Shown piece by piece: positions 1 through 9,395 of a stretch of 64,000 nucleotides of DNA. The notes beneath the pieces were generated by a model. It was not told the DNA's origin. It was given only the letters and a program-made list of their open reading frames with translations, and did not search any database. The stretch is from Alphaproteobacteria bacterium (GTDB lineage Bacteria > Pseudomonadota > Alphaproteobacteria > Micropepsales > Micropepsaceae), in contig WGMH01000001.1 of the NCBI GenBank assembly GCA_016125165.1, forward strand, positions 372,001 to 436,000, in the 5' to 3' direction. A program made the position numbers and the translations under genes. Every line of letters begins with the position of its first letter. The first letter of the stretch is position 1.

Positions 1-323
1 TTGTTCGCTTCGGGTTTTTTCGCTTCGGCAGGCTTGGCGGCAGGCTGCGCGGTCTTGCCGTTCGCCTTCACATTGCCTTCGCCCTCAACCTCAAGCTCTA
101 CCAGCGGCGCACCGACCGGTGCCATCTCGCCCGGCTCGCCATGCAGCGAGACGATCGTGCCGGAAACCGGCGAGGTCATTTCCACCGTCGCCTTGTCGGT
201 CATCACATCGACGAGATTTTGATCCTCGGAAATCACATCCCCGATCTTCACATGCCAGGCGACGATTTCCGCTTCTGCGGTGCCTTCGCCCACATCGGGA
301 AGTTTGAAAACATAGCGTCCCAT
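1..323 (-). CDS. bkdB: Branched-chain 2-oxoacid dehydrogenase E2 (dihydrolipoamide acyltransferase), N-terminal part only
   Basis: The gene starts with ATG at 323 and runs off the left edge, leaving about 107 codons. They encode a lipoyl domain: the segment VDVMTDKATVEM carries the lysine (K44) that would be lipoylated. A Pro/Ala/Lys-rich linker begins near residue 90. E2 passes the acyl group from E1 to CoA in the cytosolic dehydrogenase complex. The start lies one base beyond the E1 beta stop, so the three genes form one operon. The E1 genes are of the branched-chain type, which sets the substrate class. The acyltransferase core is outside the window. Confidence 0.9.
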   Translation of the reverse strand, partial: MGRYVFKLPDVGEGTAEAEIVAWHVKIGDVISEDQNLVDVMTDKATVEMTSPVSGTIVSLHGEPGEMAPVGAPLVELEVEGEGNVKANGKTAQPAAKPAEAKKPEAN

Positions 324-324
324 G

Positions 325-1338
325 TCAGGCCTCCATCGCGCGGCGCATGGCTTCGATCACACGCCTGGGTCCGGGGAAGTAGTCCCACTCGAAGGCATGC
401 GGATAGGGCGTGTCCCATCCCGCCACACGCTCAATGGGTGCTTCGAGATGATAGAAGCAATGCTCCTGCACGAGGGCCGCAAGCTCTGCGCCGAATCCGC
501 TGGTCAGAGTCGCTTCCTGCAGGATCACGCAGCGTCCTGTTTTTTCCACCGAGGCGACAACCGTTTCCAGATCGAGCGGCAACAGCGTGCGCAGATCGAT
601 CACTTCGGCGTCGATGCCCGCTTCCTCGGCAGAGGCGAGCGCCACATGCACCATCGTGCCATAGGAAAGAATGGTGATCGCGCTGCCTTCGCGCACGACG
701 TTCGCCTTACCCAGCGGCACAGTGTAGTGACCTTCGGGCACATCGCTTGCCGGATGCTTGTTCCACGGCTGCACCGGCTGATCGTGATGGCCGTTGAAGG
801 GGCCGTTATAGATGCGCTTCGGTTCGAGGAAGATCACGGGGTCATCGTCTTCAATCGCGGCGATCAGCAAACCTTTCGCGTCATAGGGTGTGGAAGGCAC
901 CACTGTCTTCAAACCGGCGACATGTGTGAACAGCGCTTCGGGGCTCTGGCTGTGCGTCTGCCCGCCGAAGATGCCGCCGCCATAGGGCGTACGCACCGTC
1001 ATCGGCACCGTGAAATCGCCCGCCGAGCGATAACGCAGGCGCGCGGCTTCCGAAACAAGCTGGTCGTAGGCCGGATAGATGTAATCGGCGAACTGGATTT
1101 CCACGACCGGGCGCAAGCCATATGCGCCCATACCGATGGCGGCGCCCACAATGCCCGCCTCGCCGATGGGTGTATCGAAACAGCGCGTGAGACCGTGTTT
1201 TTTCTGCAGGCCATCCGTCACGCGGAACACGCCGCCGAAATAGCCGACATCCTCGCCGAAGATCAGCACGTTCGGATCTCTGGCGAGCATCACATCGAGC
1301 GCGGAGTTCAAAGCCTGAATCATGTTCATCGCAGGCAT
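325..1338 (-). CDS. bkdA2: Branched-chain 2-oxoacid dehydrogenase E1 beta subunit
   Basis: A 337-residue transketolase-like beta subunit, full length for the family. The N-terminal part contains the stretch LIFGEDVGYFGGVFRVT, where the Glu contacts thiamine diphosphate in this family, then GIVGAAIGMGAYGLRPVVE. The C-terminal half is the transketolase C domain (ITILSYGTMVH, then EVIDLRTLLPLD). With E1 alpha it forms the alpha2-beta2 enzyme that decarboxylates 2-oxoacids of valine, leucine and isoleucine. Its ATG is 3 bases past the E1 alpha stop and its stop is 1 base before E2, so translation is probably coupled. Confidence 0.93.
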   Translation of the reverse strand: MPAMNMIQALNSALDVMLARDPNVLIFGEDVGYFGGVFRVTDGLQKKHGLTRCFDTPIGEAGIVGAAIGMGAYGLRPVVEIQFADYIYPAYDQLVSEAARLRYRSAGDFTVPMTVRTPYGGGIFGGQTHSQSPEALFTHVAGLKTVVPSTPYDAKGLLIAAIEDDDPVIFLEPKRIYNGPFNGHHDQPVQPWNKHPASDVPEGHYTVPLGKANVVREGSAITILSYGTMVHVALASAEEAGIDAEVIDLRTLLPLDLETVVASVEKTGRCVILQEATLTSGFGAELAALVQEHCFYHLEAPIERVAGWDTPYPHAFEWDYFPGPRRVIEAMRRAMEA

Positions 1339-1341
1339 GGA

Positions 1342-2577
1342 TCAGACTCCCACCTGCTGACGCTGCCGTCGCAGATGCGGCGGCATTTCCTTGAACACAT
1401 CGTCGAACATGGTGCCGCGATCCGGCCCCTGCCCTTCGCCCAGCGTTCCGATGGCGCTGGCTTCCGCGTTGGCGGCACGCACCTGCTCTGCCGCATCCTT
1501 CACGGCGGTTTGGTGCAGTTCTTCGCTCCAGTCGCCGCGCGCGATCAGATGTTTCTTCAGGCGTTCGATGGGATCGCCAAGCGGCCAGGCCTTCGCTTCG
1601 TCGGCAGGGCGGTAGCGGCTCGGATCGTCGCTCGTGGAATGGCCCTCGGCGCGATAGGTGAAAAGCTCGATCAGGGTCGCGCCATGATTGCTGCGTGCGC
1701 GCTCCGCCGCCCATTGCGTAGCTGCATAAACGGCGAGGAAATCGTTACCGTCCACGCGCAGGCCCGGAAGGCCATAGCCCGTGGCGCGCGAGGCGAACGT
1801 GGATTCGCCTGCGCCCGCAATGCCGGCGAAGCTCGAAATCGCCCACTGGTTGTTCACGACATTCAGGATCACCGGCGCGCGATAGACGGATGCGAAGTTC
1901 AGCGCGTGATGGAAATCGCCTTCGGCGGTCGTGCCATCGCCCACCCATGAGATTGCGATGCGGTCATCGCCCTTGTAGGCGCTTGCCATCGCCCAGCCCA
2001 CCGCCTGCGGAAACTGCGTGCCAAGATTGCCGGAGATCGAAAAGAAGCCGAAATCCTTGCTCGAATACATGATCGGCAACTGGCGGCCCTTCAACGGGTC
2101 GGCAGCATTGGAATAGACCTGATTCATCATCTGCACGATCGGGTATTCGCGCGTGATCAGAACGCCCTGCTGGCGATACGAAGTGAAGCACATGTCGTCG
2201 CGTTCGATGGCAAGCGTCTGCGCCACCGCCACGGCCTCTTCGCCCGTGCACTTCATATAGAATGAGGTCTTGCCCTGCCGCTGCGCGCGATACATGCGGT
2301 CGTCATAGGCGCGCGTGAGGATCATCGCCTTCAGGCCGCGGATCAGCAGCGCCGCATCGAGCTTCGGATCCCACGGGCCCACCGCCTTGCCGTCATCGTC
2401 CATCACACGGATCAGCGAATAGGAAATGTCGGCGATCGCACGCGGCGACACATCGATGGGCGGGCGCTCCACCGTGCCGGCCTTCGGCACCACCATGCCG
2501 GAGAAGTCGGGCGCGTCACCGGGCCGTGTCGATGGGGCGGGAATGCGAAGGCTGAGCGGAACCCGGTTCTTTCTCAT
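1342..2577 (-). CDS. bkdA1: Branched-chain 2-oxoacid dehydrogenase E1 alpha subunit
   Basis: A 411-residue protein with the thiamine-diphosphate motif (GDGTTAEGDFHHALNFAS ending in VVNN) and the phosphorylation-loop region EGHSTSDDPSRYR seen in branched-chain E1 alpha subunits. An N-terminal extension of roughly 70 residues precedes the catalytic domain, as in bacterial BkdA1 rather than pyruvate dehydrogenase E1 alpha. It is the first gene of the operon, and an inverted repeat lies in the upstream spacer. The TCA and acyl-CoA genes elsewhere in the window fit a catabolic role. A general 2-oxoisovalerate dehydrogenase annotation would mean the same thing. Confidence 0.93.
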   Translation of the reverse strand: MRKNRVPLSLRIPAPSTRPGDAPDFSGMVVPKAGTVERPPIDVSPRAIADISYSLIRVMDDDGKAVGPWDPKLDAALLIRGLKAMILTRAYDDRMYRAQRQGKTSFYMKCTGEEAVAVAQTLAIERDDMCFTSYRQQGVLITREYPIVQMMNQVYSNAADPLKGRQLPIMYSSKDFGFFSISGNLGTQFPQAVGWAMASAYKGDDRIAISWVGDGTTAEGDFHHALNFASVYRAPVILNVVNNQWAISSFAGIAGAGESTFASRATGYGLPGLRVDGNDFLAVYAATQWAAERARSNHGATLIELFTYRAEGHSTSDDPSRYRPADEAKAWPLGDPIERLKKHLIARGDWSEELHQTAVKDAAEQVRAANAEASAIGTLGEGQGPDRGTMFDDVFKEMPPHLRRQRQQVGV

Positions 2578-2815
2578 TTAGGCCTCTCGATGGCGCAGAC
2601 GCTCGCGGGGTGCTGCCAAATGGCGCAGCGCGGGCTTCGATATCGTCCTGTCAGACCATACGTCAACATATCGCCCGCCGCGCCGGTGTGCCCAAAAATC
2701 CGCCATTTCGCGGCGGATTTGCGTCCCCAAGCAATAAAGCTATCGGGACCGGCCCGGCTGAGGGCAAGATGTATGCGCCATGCTTCCGCCGCGCACGAAG
2801 GTTGCCCGAAGACCC
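2578..2815. promoter_or_regulatory. Divergent promoter region with an inverted repeat (2696-2720)
   Basis: This 238-base spacer separates the bkd operon (minus) from the FGE-like lipoprotein gene (plus). It holds a perfect 9-bp inverted repeat: AAATCCGCC at 2696-2704 and GGCGGATTT at 2712-2720, separated by 7 bases. Its position between divergent starts suggests an operator or a 5' leader hairpin. No T-run follows it, so termination is less likely. Promoter boxes were not assigned with confidence. Confidence 0.4.
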
Positions 2816-3831
<1,016 letters not shown>

Positions 3832-3835
<4 letters not shown>

Positions 3836-4236
3836 GCGACAAGAAGGAAGCCCTCTTCCTGCTGAATGACACCGTGCGCCGCGATCCCGCAATCGATGCG
3901 TGGTTTGGCGAACATGCCGATCCGCTGCGGTTGATGGTGCAGGAATGGTTCGAACGCATGCGCGGCTTGGGCGATGACGTGCGCGAAGTGATGCATGATC
4001 ATTCTCCCACCGCCTGCGTGGGCGATGCGGCGTTTGCCTATGTCAACGCCTTCAAGGCTCATGCGGCGGTTGGTTTTTTCACTGGCGCGTTCCTGCCCGA
4101 TCCCGCCGGATTGCTCGAAGGCTCCGGCAAACGCATGCGTCATGTGAAACTGCGGCCGGGTGTGGCGGTAGATACAGCGGCGCTCGAAACCTTGATCGAT
4201 GCGGCCTATCGCGATATCCGCAGCCGACGTTCCTAA
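3832..4236 (+). CDS. DUF1801-like small protein
   Basis: A protein of 134 residues starting from a GTG that overlaps the stop of the FGE-like gene. It is soluble, has no signal peptide, and contains a conserved-looking centre (VGDAAFAYVNAFKAHAAVGFFTGAFLPDP, then GKRMRHVKL) that resembles DUF1801 proteins, whose function is not known. The longer in-frame start at 3742 would overlap the upstream gene by about 90 bases and adds no recognisable sequence. The overlap argues for co-expression with the FGE homologue. The stop overlaps the end of the convergent CoA-transferase gene. Confidence 0.75.
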
Positions 4237-5402
4237 ATCACCCCGCGCGCCTTCATCGCCGCGATCTTCTCATCGTCAAATCCTGCTTGCTTCGCTAGCG
4301 TTTCACTATCTTCGCCAAAAGACGGCAGCGACAAATCTGGCGCGCCGGGTTCATCGGCGAACTTGTAGGGTGTGCCGATGTGCTTGTTGCCGCCTGCATC
4401 CTTCAGCAGCATCTGCCGCGCCGCGGTGTGGGGATCCGCGAATCCATCTTTCAGGGTGCGCACCGGCGCCCAGCACACATCGATCTTCGAGAGGAAATCC
4501 TCCCATTCGACGCGCGTCTTCGTCTTGAAGGTGGTGATGAAGTATTCAATCAGCGGCTTCTGGCCGTCGCCCGGCTCAACCTTCGCGTAGTCCAGCAGAT
4601 CGAGACGCCCCAGCGCCGTGAGCAGGTTCTGCGCGAACTTGACCTCTGAACCGCCCAACAAAACAAACCCGCCACCCTTCGTTTCATAGATGCGGTTCAT
4701 CGCCTGTCCGCCGAACGAGCGCATTTTCTTCGGCACCGGCGCGGCATCATGCGCGAACACTGGCCCGGTCACGTTCGGCGTCCAGGCGAGCAGGGTGTCG
4801 AACATCGCCATATCGATGAAATCGCCCTTGCCGGTTTCGTGGCGGCGATAGAGCGCCATCAGGATCGCCGAAAGCGCCATGAGCGAGGCCGTCATGTCGG
4901 CGCAGACCATGTTGGGCGCCGACGGCATGTCGTCGATCAGCCCGCGCGCGAGATCCACCGTGCCCGCGAGCCCTTGTACGGCGAGGTCGTGCGCGGGCCG
5001 GTCGCGATAGGGGCCCGTCTGCCCGAAGGCCGAGATCGAACAATAGACAATGCGCGGATTCCTCGCGGCCACGGTGGCGTAGTCGATGCCGAGCCGCTTC
5101 GCCACGCCGGGGCGGAACGCTTCCACGATCACATCGGCGCTTTCGGCCAACTTCAGGAACAGCGCCTTGCCGTCTTCGTCTTTCAGATCGAGCTTCAAGC
5201 TCTTCTTGCCGCGCGCGATGTTGCGAAACCAGACGCTGGTGCCATCAGCGGTGCGTGCGCCGAGTTCGCGAGAAGGTTCGCCCGCCCCGTTTGCCGGTTC
5301 GATCATCACCACGTCGGCGCCGTGATCGGCCATGGTCATGGTCAGATGCGGTCCGGGCAGGAATTGCGAAAGGTCCAGAACCTTCAATCCCGCAAGCTTC
5401 AT
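4233..5402 (-). CDS. CaiB/BaiF family CoA-transferase (alpha-methylacyl-CoA racemase-like)
   Basis: A 389-residue class III CoA-transferase family protein counted from the ATG at 5402 (MKLAGLKVLDLSQFLPGP). An ATG 27 bases further upstream is possible but less like the family. The motif RPAHDLAVQGLAG carries the conserved Asp (D139) that forms the acyl anhydride with substrate in formyl-CoA transferase and racemase relatives. Members either move CoA between acids or racemise 2-methylacyl-CoA. The latter would fit nearby branched-chain catabolism, but the substrate cannot be read from sequence. It converges on the DUF1801-like gene with a 4-base overlap. Confidence 0.85.
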   Translation of the reverse strand: MKLAGLKVLDLSQFLPGPHLTMTMADHGADVVMIEPANGAGEPSRELGARTADGTSVWFRNIARGKKSLKLDLKDEDGKALFLKLAESADVIVEAFRPGVAKRLGIDYATVAARNPRIVYCSISAFGQTGPYRDRPAHDLAVQGLAGTVDLARGLIDDMPSAPNMVCADMTASLMALSAILMALYRRHETGKGDFIDMAMFDTLLAWTPNVTGPVFAHDAAPVPKKMRSFGGQAMNRIYETKGGGFVLLGGSEVKFAQNLLTALGRLDLLDYAKVEPGDGQKPLIEYFITTFKTKTRVEWEDFLSKIDVCWAPVRTLKDGFADPHTAARQMLLKDAGGNKHIGTPYKFADEPGAPDLSLPSFGEDSETLAKQAGFDDEKIAAMKARGVI

Positions 5403-5487
5403 GGGGGCATGCTCCGTTAAACTGGGCACTGGCGTAACGGTTACAAACCTACGCTAATGTCTGGGCCGCTATCCACCCGGGCCGACC

Positions 5488-7158
5488 ATGAGCGACGCGC
5501 TGCGCGAAGGCGAGTTCGATCCCTCCGATCCCTATGTGCGCGAGAGCCAGACCTTTCCGGTTCTGAGCGCCGCACAGATGGAGGTCATCCGCGGCCATGG
5601 CAGCGAGGAAGCCGTGCGCGCAGGCACCACACTGTTCGAACGCGGTCAGCGCAATGTCGATTTCTTTCTGGTGGTGGAAGGCGCCATCGAAATTCTCGAC
5701 GAGGACGTCGAGAACCCGCTCGAAACCGTGCGCATTCACGGGCCGGGCGAGTTCACCGGCGAGCTGGACCTGTTCAACAACCGCAAGATCCTTGTAACCG
5801 CGCGGGCGCGCACCGTTGCGCGCGTGGTGCGGGTGAAGGCCACGGACTTCCGCCGCATGGTCGCCATCGAGCCGGAGATCGGCGAGATCATCATGCGCGC
5901 CTTCATCCTGCGGCGCATGGGCCTCATCCGTCATATGCAGGGCAGCGTCGTGCTCATCGGCCCGCGCCATGGCAGCGACACACAGCGGTTGCAGCGTTTC
6001 TTGATGCGCAACACCTATCCGCACCGCCTGCACGACACCGAAGAAGACCCCGATGCCGACGGCTTCCTGAAGTGTTTCAACCTTTCGCCCGATCAGCTTC
6101 CTGTCGTCATCTATTCGAACGATGTGGTGCTGAAGAATCCCACCAACAGCGAACTGGCCGATTCCCTCGGCCTCACCGATACGCTCGATCCGAACCATGT
6201 CTATGACATGACCGTTGTGGGCGCGGGTCCGGCCGGCCTTGCCGCTGCCGTCTATGGCGCATCCGAAGGGCTCGATACGCTCGTGATCGAAGGCACCGCG
6301 CCGGGCGGCCAGGCAGGCACATCCTCGCGTATCGAAAACTATCTCGGTTTTCCCACCGGCATTTCCGGGCAGGCACTGGCGGGCCGTGCCCAGGTGCAGG
6401 CGCAGAAATTTGGCGCGCGCCTTGCCGTCTCGCGCGAGGCCGCTGACCTACGCTGCGATAAGACGCCCTACACCATCACGCTGGAGGACGGGCAATCCAT
6501 CAAGACGCGCGCGGTCGTCATCGCCACGGGTGCGCGCTACCGCATGCTTGATGTGCCCGACTACGCGAAGTTCGAAGGCGCGGGCATACATTACGCGGCC
6601 TCCGCCATGGAGGCGCAGCTCTGTCAGGGCGAGATCGCGGCCATTGTTGGCGGCGGAAATTCCGCCGGTCAGGCCGCGATGTTCCTCTCGCGCATCGTCA
6701 AACATCTGTTCATTCTGGTGCGCGGACCAAGCCTTTCGGCCACCATGTCCGACTATCTGGTGCAGCGCATACACGCCAATCCGAACATCACGCTGCTCTC
6801 GCACACCGAGGTTGTGGCGCTGCATGGCGACCGCTCGCTCGCATCGATTACTTGGGAGCATCGCCAGACGAAGGCGCGCGACACCCAGCCTGTCGGCAAT
6901 CTCTTTGTGATGATCGGCGCGCAGCCCAACACCGCATGGCTGAAAGGGTGCCTGCCGCTCGACGACAAGGGCTTCGTCCACACCGGCAGCGACGCGGAAG
7001 GGCTTGCGCTCACCTCGCCCTATGCCACCACCCTGCCGGGCATCTATGCGGTGGGCGATGTGCGCGCAGGCTCCATCAAGCGCGTGGCGTCGAGCGTGGG
7101 TGAAGGCTCGGTGGTGGTGCAGGCCATCCACCGCTATCTCAATCCGGAAGTGATCTGA
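5488..7158 (+). CDS. cNMP-binding / thioredoxin-fold / thioredoxin-reductase-like fusion protein
   Basis: A 556-residue cytosolic protein with three modules. Residues about 28-140 look like a cyclic-nucleotide-binding beta-roll (VVEGAIEIL, then GPGEFTGELDLF). Residues about 150-230 look like a thioredoxin/glutaredoxin fold (GSVVLIGPRHGSDTQRL, PVVIYSND) without CxxC. Residues about 238-556 are a pyridine-nucleotide disulfide oxidoreductase with FAD motif VVGAGPAGLAAAVYG, NADPH motif AIVGGGNSAGQAA and C-terminal GIYAVGDVRAGSIKRV. The place where thioredoxin reductase has its redox-active CxxC reads YAASAMEAQLC, so the dithiol is missing. It may be a ferredoxin/flavodoxin-type reductase or a sensor under nucleotide control. 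The physiological acceptor is unknown. Confidence 0.85.
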   Translation: MSDALREGEFDPSDPYVRESQTFPVLSAAQMEVIRGHGSEEAVRAGTTLFERGQRNVDFFLVVEGAIEILDEDVENPLETVRIHGPGEFTGELDLFNNRKILVTARARTVARVVRVKATDFRRMVAIEPEIGEIIMRAFILRRMGLIRHMQGSVVLIGPRHGSDTQRLQRFLMRNTYPHRLHDTEEDPDADGFLKCFNLSPDQLPVVIYSNDVVLKNPTNSELADSLGLTDTLDPNHVYDMTVVGAGPAGLAAAVYGASEGLDTLVIEGTAPGGQAGTSSRIENYLGFPTGISGQALAGRAQVQAQKFGARLAVSREAADLRCDKTPYTITLEDGQSIKTRAVVIATGARYRMLDVPDYAKFEGAGIHYAASAMEAQLCQGEIAAIVGGGNSAGQAAMFLSRIVKHLFILVRGPSLSATMSDYLVQRIHANPNITLLSHTEVVALHGDRSLASITWEHRQTKARDTQPVGNLFVMIGAQPNTAWLKGCLPLDDKGFVHTGSDAEGLALTSPYATTLPGIYAVGDVRAGSIKRVASSVGEGSVVVQAIHRYLNPEVI

Positions 7159-7161
7159 ATT

Positions 7162-8124
7162 TCAAAGCAGCGCGCCGCGCCAGAACGCGATCATGTCGTC
7201 GCGGAACAACTTTGCCTGCTCGCCGATGCTGCCGATCAGCGCGCCTCTGCGTCCATACCCCGCCTTGATGCCGTAGATCATCAGATCGCGATCCGTCAGC
7301 GATGGATCGGCCTTGCCCGATACCGGATGCAGGAACGCGCCATCATCGGCGATGTAGGCGGTGGGGGCGCCCGGCGAAACCGAAGCTTCTTCCACTTTCG
7401 CAATCGGCGTTTCGCGATCGAAGCTGTGTGCAGCCTCGGCAACGATGCGCAAGGTGGCATCGCCGCCTCTCAGGCGGATGGCCTGAATGTGTCCCTGAAC
7501 CTGCTGCGGCAGGCACCATTCGTCACGGTCGCCGATGATTGCGCGCACAATGGTGCCACCCAAATCCGGATCGAGGAATTGCTGGCCGCTCCACGGATAG
7601 GCGGCATAAACGGCTGCAAGACGTGGTGCATTCTTCACGGCTTCGGCAAAGCGGCGCATGGCAGCGGTCAGAACCGCGGAACCGCCCCGGCTGTGGCCCT
7701 GCGCACCGATGCGCGCGATGTCGATATCTGGCCGCCTTGCCAGCGCCATCGCGGCGGCCAGCACATCATAGGCGCTCGCGGCAAAGGAATATTGCGTCTG
7801 GTTGGCGACCGTCGAGGTAACGGCACGCGCGCCGAACGGATCGATCACAAACGCCGCGATTCCGAGCCCCGTCAACGTTTCGGCATGCGCAAGATGCGAA
7901 ACCGCGACACCCAGACTTCCCGGCACCACGATCACCACCGGCAGCTTCCCCGATGCGCCCGGCGGCAGGAACAGCTTGCCGTCGATCTGAACCTTCGCCA
8001 TCGCAACGGGCGCGCTGATCGCCTGATAGAAATTCACCGGATTGGCGGTGTCGAACACGATGGTTTGCCCTTGCGCACCATTCGCGAACGCAATCTGGCG
8101 ATCCTTGAAACGCTCGGCCGTCAT
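7162..8124 (-). CDS. Dienelactone-hydrolase-like alpha/beta hydrolase
   Basis: A 320-residue product starting at the ATG 8124, 7 bases after the acyl-CoA dehydrogenase stop. An upstream in-frame start would run into that gene. The nucleophile elbow GHSRGG (S145), a strand-Asp candidate (IIGDRDEW) and a late His (EAAHSFDRE) give a plausible triad. An N-terminal beta region (KVQIDGKLFLPPGASGKLPVVIVVPGS) is typical of dienelactone-hydrolase relatives. No signal peptide is seen, so it is probably cytosolic. The pairing with an acyl-CoA dehydrogenase suggests a shared catabolic route. The substrate is not deducible. Confidence 0.8.
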   Translation of the reverse strand: MTAERFKDRQIAFANGAQGQTIVFDTANPVNFYQAISAPVAMAKVQIDGKLFLPPGASGKLPVVIVVPGSLGVAVSHLAHAETLTGLGIAAFVIDPFGARAVTSTVANQTQYSFAASAYDVLAAAMALARRPDIDIARIGAQGHSRGGSAVLTAAMRRFAEAVKNAPRLAAVYAAYPWSGQQFLDPDLGGTIVRAIIGDRDEWCLPQQVQGHIQAIRLRGGDATLRIVAEAAHSFDRETPIAKVEEASVSPGAPTAYIADDGAFLHPVSGKADPSLTDRDLMIYGIKAGYGRRGALIGSIGEQAKLFRDDMIAFWRGALL

Positions 8125-8131
8125 GGAGACC

Positions 8132-9298
8132 TCAATAGGATTTCGGCTGATCCAGAACCTTCTCGGCAATGAAGGAAAGGATCAACTGCATACTTACCGG
8201 CGCGATGCGCGGTATCCAGCTTTCGCGCAAGTAACGCTCCACATGATATTCCTTCGCATAGCCCATGCCGCCATGGGTGAGCACCGCCGTTTCGCAGGCA
8301 TGATAGGCCGCTTCGCCGGCCAGATATTTCGCCGCGTTGGCTTCGGCGCCGCATTCGATCCCTTTGTCGTAAAGCGATGCGGCCTTGAAGGTCATCAGAT
8401 CGGCGGCTTCCAGTTCCGCCCACGCCTTCGCCAGCGGATGCTGGATCGCCTGATTTTTTCCAATGGGCCGGCCGAACACGCTGCGTTCGCGCGCATAGTC
8501 GCTCGCGCGTTTCAGCGCGACGCGGCCCAAGCCCACCGCTTCGGCGGCCACCAGCACGCGCTCCGGGTTGAGCCCGTGCAGAATCTGTTTGAACCCCGCG
8601 CCTTCCTCACCGATCAGATCGTCCTTCGGCACTTCCAGTCCGTCGAAGAACAGCACGTTGGAATCCACCGCCGCGCGTCCCATCTTCGGAATCTCGTGCG
8701 CGGTCACCTTGGCGCGGTCGAAATTCGTATAGAAAAGGCTGAGGCCTTCGGTCTTTTTCTTCACCTTGTCGAGGGGCGTGGTGCGCGCGAGCAGCAGCAT
8801 CTTCGTTGCCACCTGCGCCGTGCTGATCCAGATCTTCTGGCCGCGCACAATGTATCGGTCGCCCTGTTTCTCGGCATATGTTTTCAGTTCGGTTGTGTTG
8901 AGGCCCGCATCGGGCTCGGTCACCGCGAAGCAGGCCTTCTCCTTGCCTTCGATCAGGGGCGGCAGCATGCGCGCTTTCTGCGCATCGCTGCCAAACACCA
9001 CCACGGGATTGAGACCAAAGATGTTCAGATGCAGCGCCGAGGCCCCGCTCATGCCCGCGCCGCTTTCGGCCACGGCCTGCATGAAGATGGCCGCTTCCAG
9101 AATGCCGAGCCCCGCGCCGCCATAGGCCTCCGGCATGGCGATGCCGAGCCAGCCTTCGGCGGCCACCGCGCGATAGAACTCTTCGGGAAAACTGCCCTCG
9201 CGATCCTTCGCCAGCCAGTAATCGTCGCCAAAGCGCGCGCAGAGTTTGAACGCGACATCGCGAATCTGTTGTTGCTGCTCGTTGAACGAAAAATCCAT
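8132..9298 (-). CDS. Acyl-CoA dehydrogenase family protein
   Basis: A 388-residue flavoprotein counted from the ATG at 9298 (MDFSFNEQQQQIRD, the normal family N-terminus). An upstream in-frame start at 9403 would add 35 unrelated residues. FAD-contact signatures are present (CFAVTEPDAG, WISTA, and THGGMGYAKEYHVERYLRE near the end). Where medium-chain enzymes have the catalytic Glu (the YEGTS segment), this protein reads IAPVS. A Glu is present at E246 in LNPERVLVA, the position used by isovaleryl-CoA and long-chain dehydrogenases. That alternative base is inferred from remembered family alignments. It is the first gene of a two-gene unit with the hydrolase. Confidence 0.88.
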   Translation of the reverse strand: MDFSFNEQQQQIRDVAFKLCARFGDDYWLAKDREGSFPEEFYRAVAAEGWLGIAMPEAYGGAGLGILEAAIFMQAVAESGAGMSGASALHLNIFGLNPVVVFGSDAQKARMLPPLIEGKEKACFAVTEPDAGLNTTELKTYAEKQGDRYIVRGQKIWISTAQVATKMLLLARTTPLDKVKKKTEGLSLFYTNFDRAKVTAHEIPKMGRAAVDSNVLFFDGLEVPKDDLIGEEGAGFKQILHGLNPERVLVAAEAVGLGRVALKRASDYARERSVFGRPIGKNQAIQHPLAKAWAELEAADLMTFKAASLYDKGIECGAEANAAKYLAGEAAYHACETAVLTHGGMGYAKEYHVERYLRESWIPRIAPVSMQLILSFIAEKVLDQPKSY

Positions 9299-9395
9299 GG
9301 AACGCTGCTCCCTTGCAGCAAAGCTAGCGCCATTAACCGCTGTGTGAAAGCATGCGGCGATTGACAGCCCCGCGGCGCAGCGCCTTTGATCGGGC

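Noticed and set aside
322..1950. Plus-strand open frame of 542 codons
   Set aside because: It is antisense to the bkd E1 genes and shows no family similarity.
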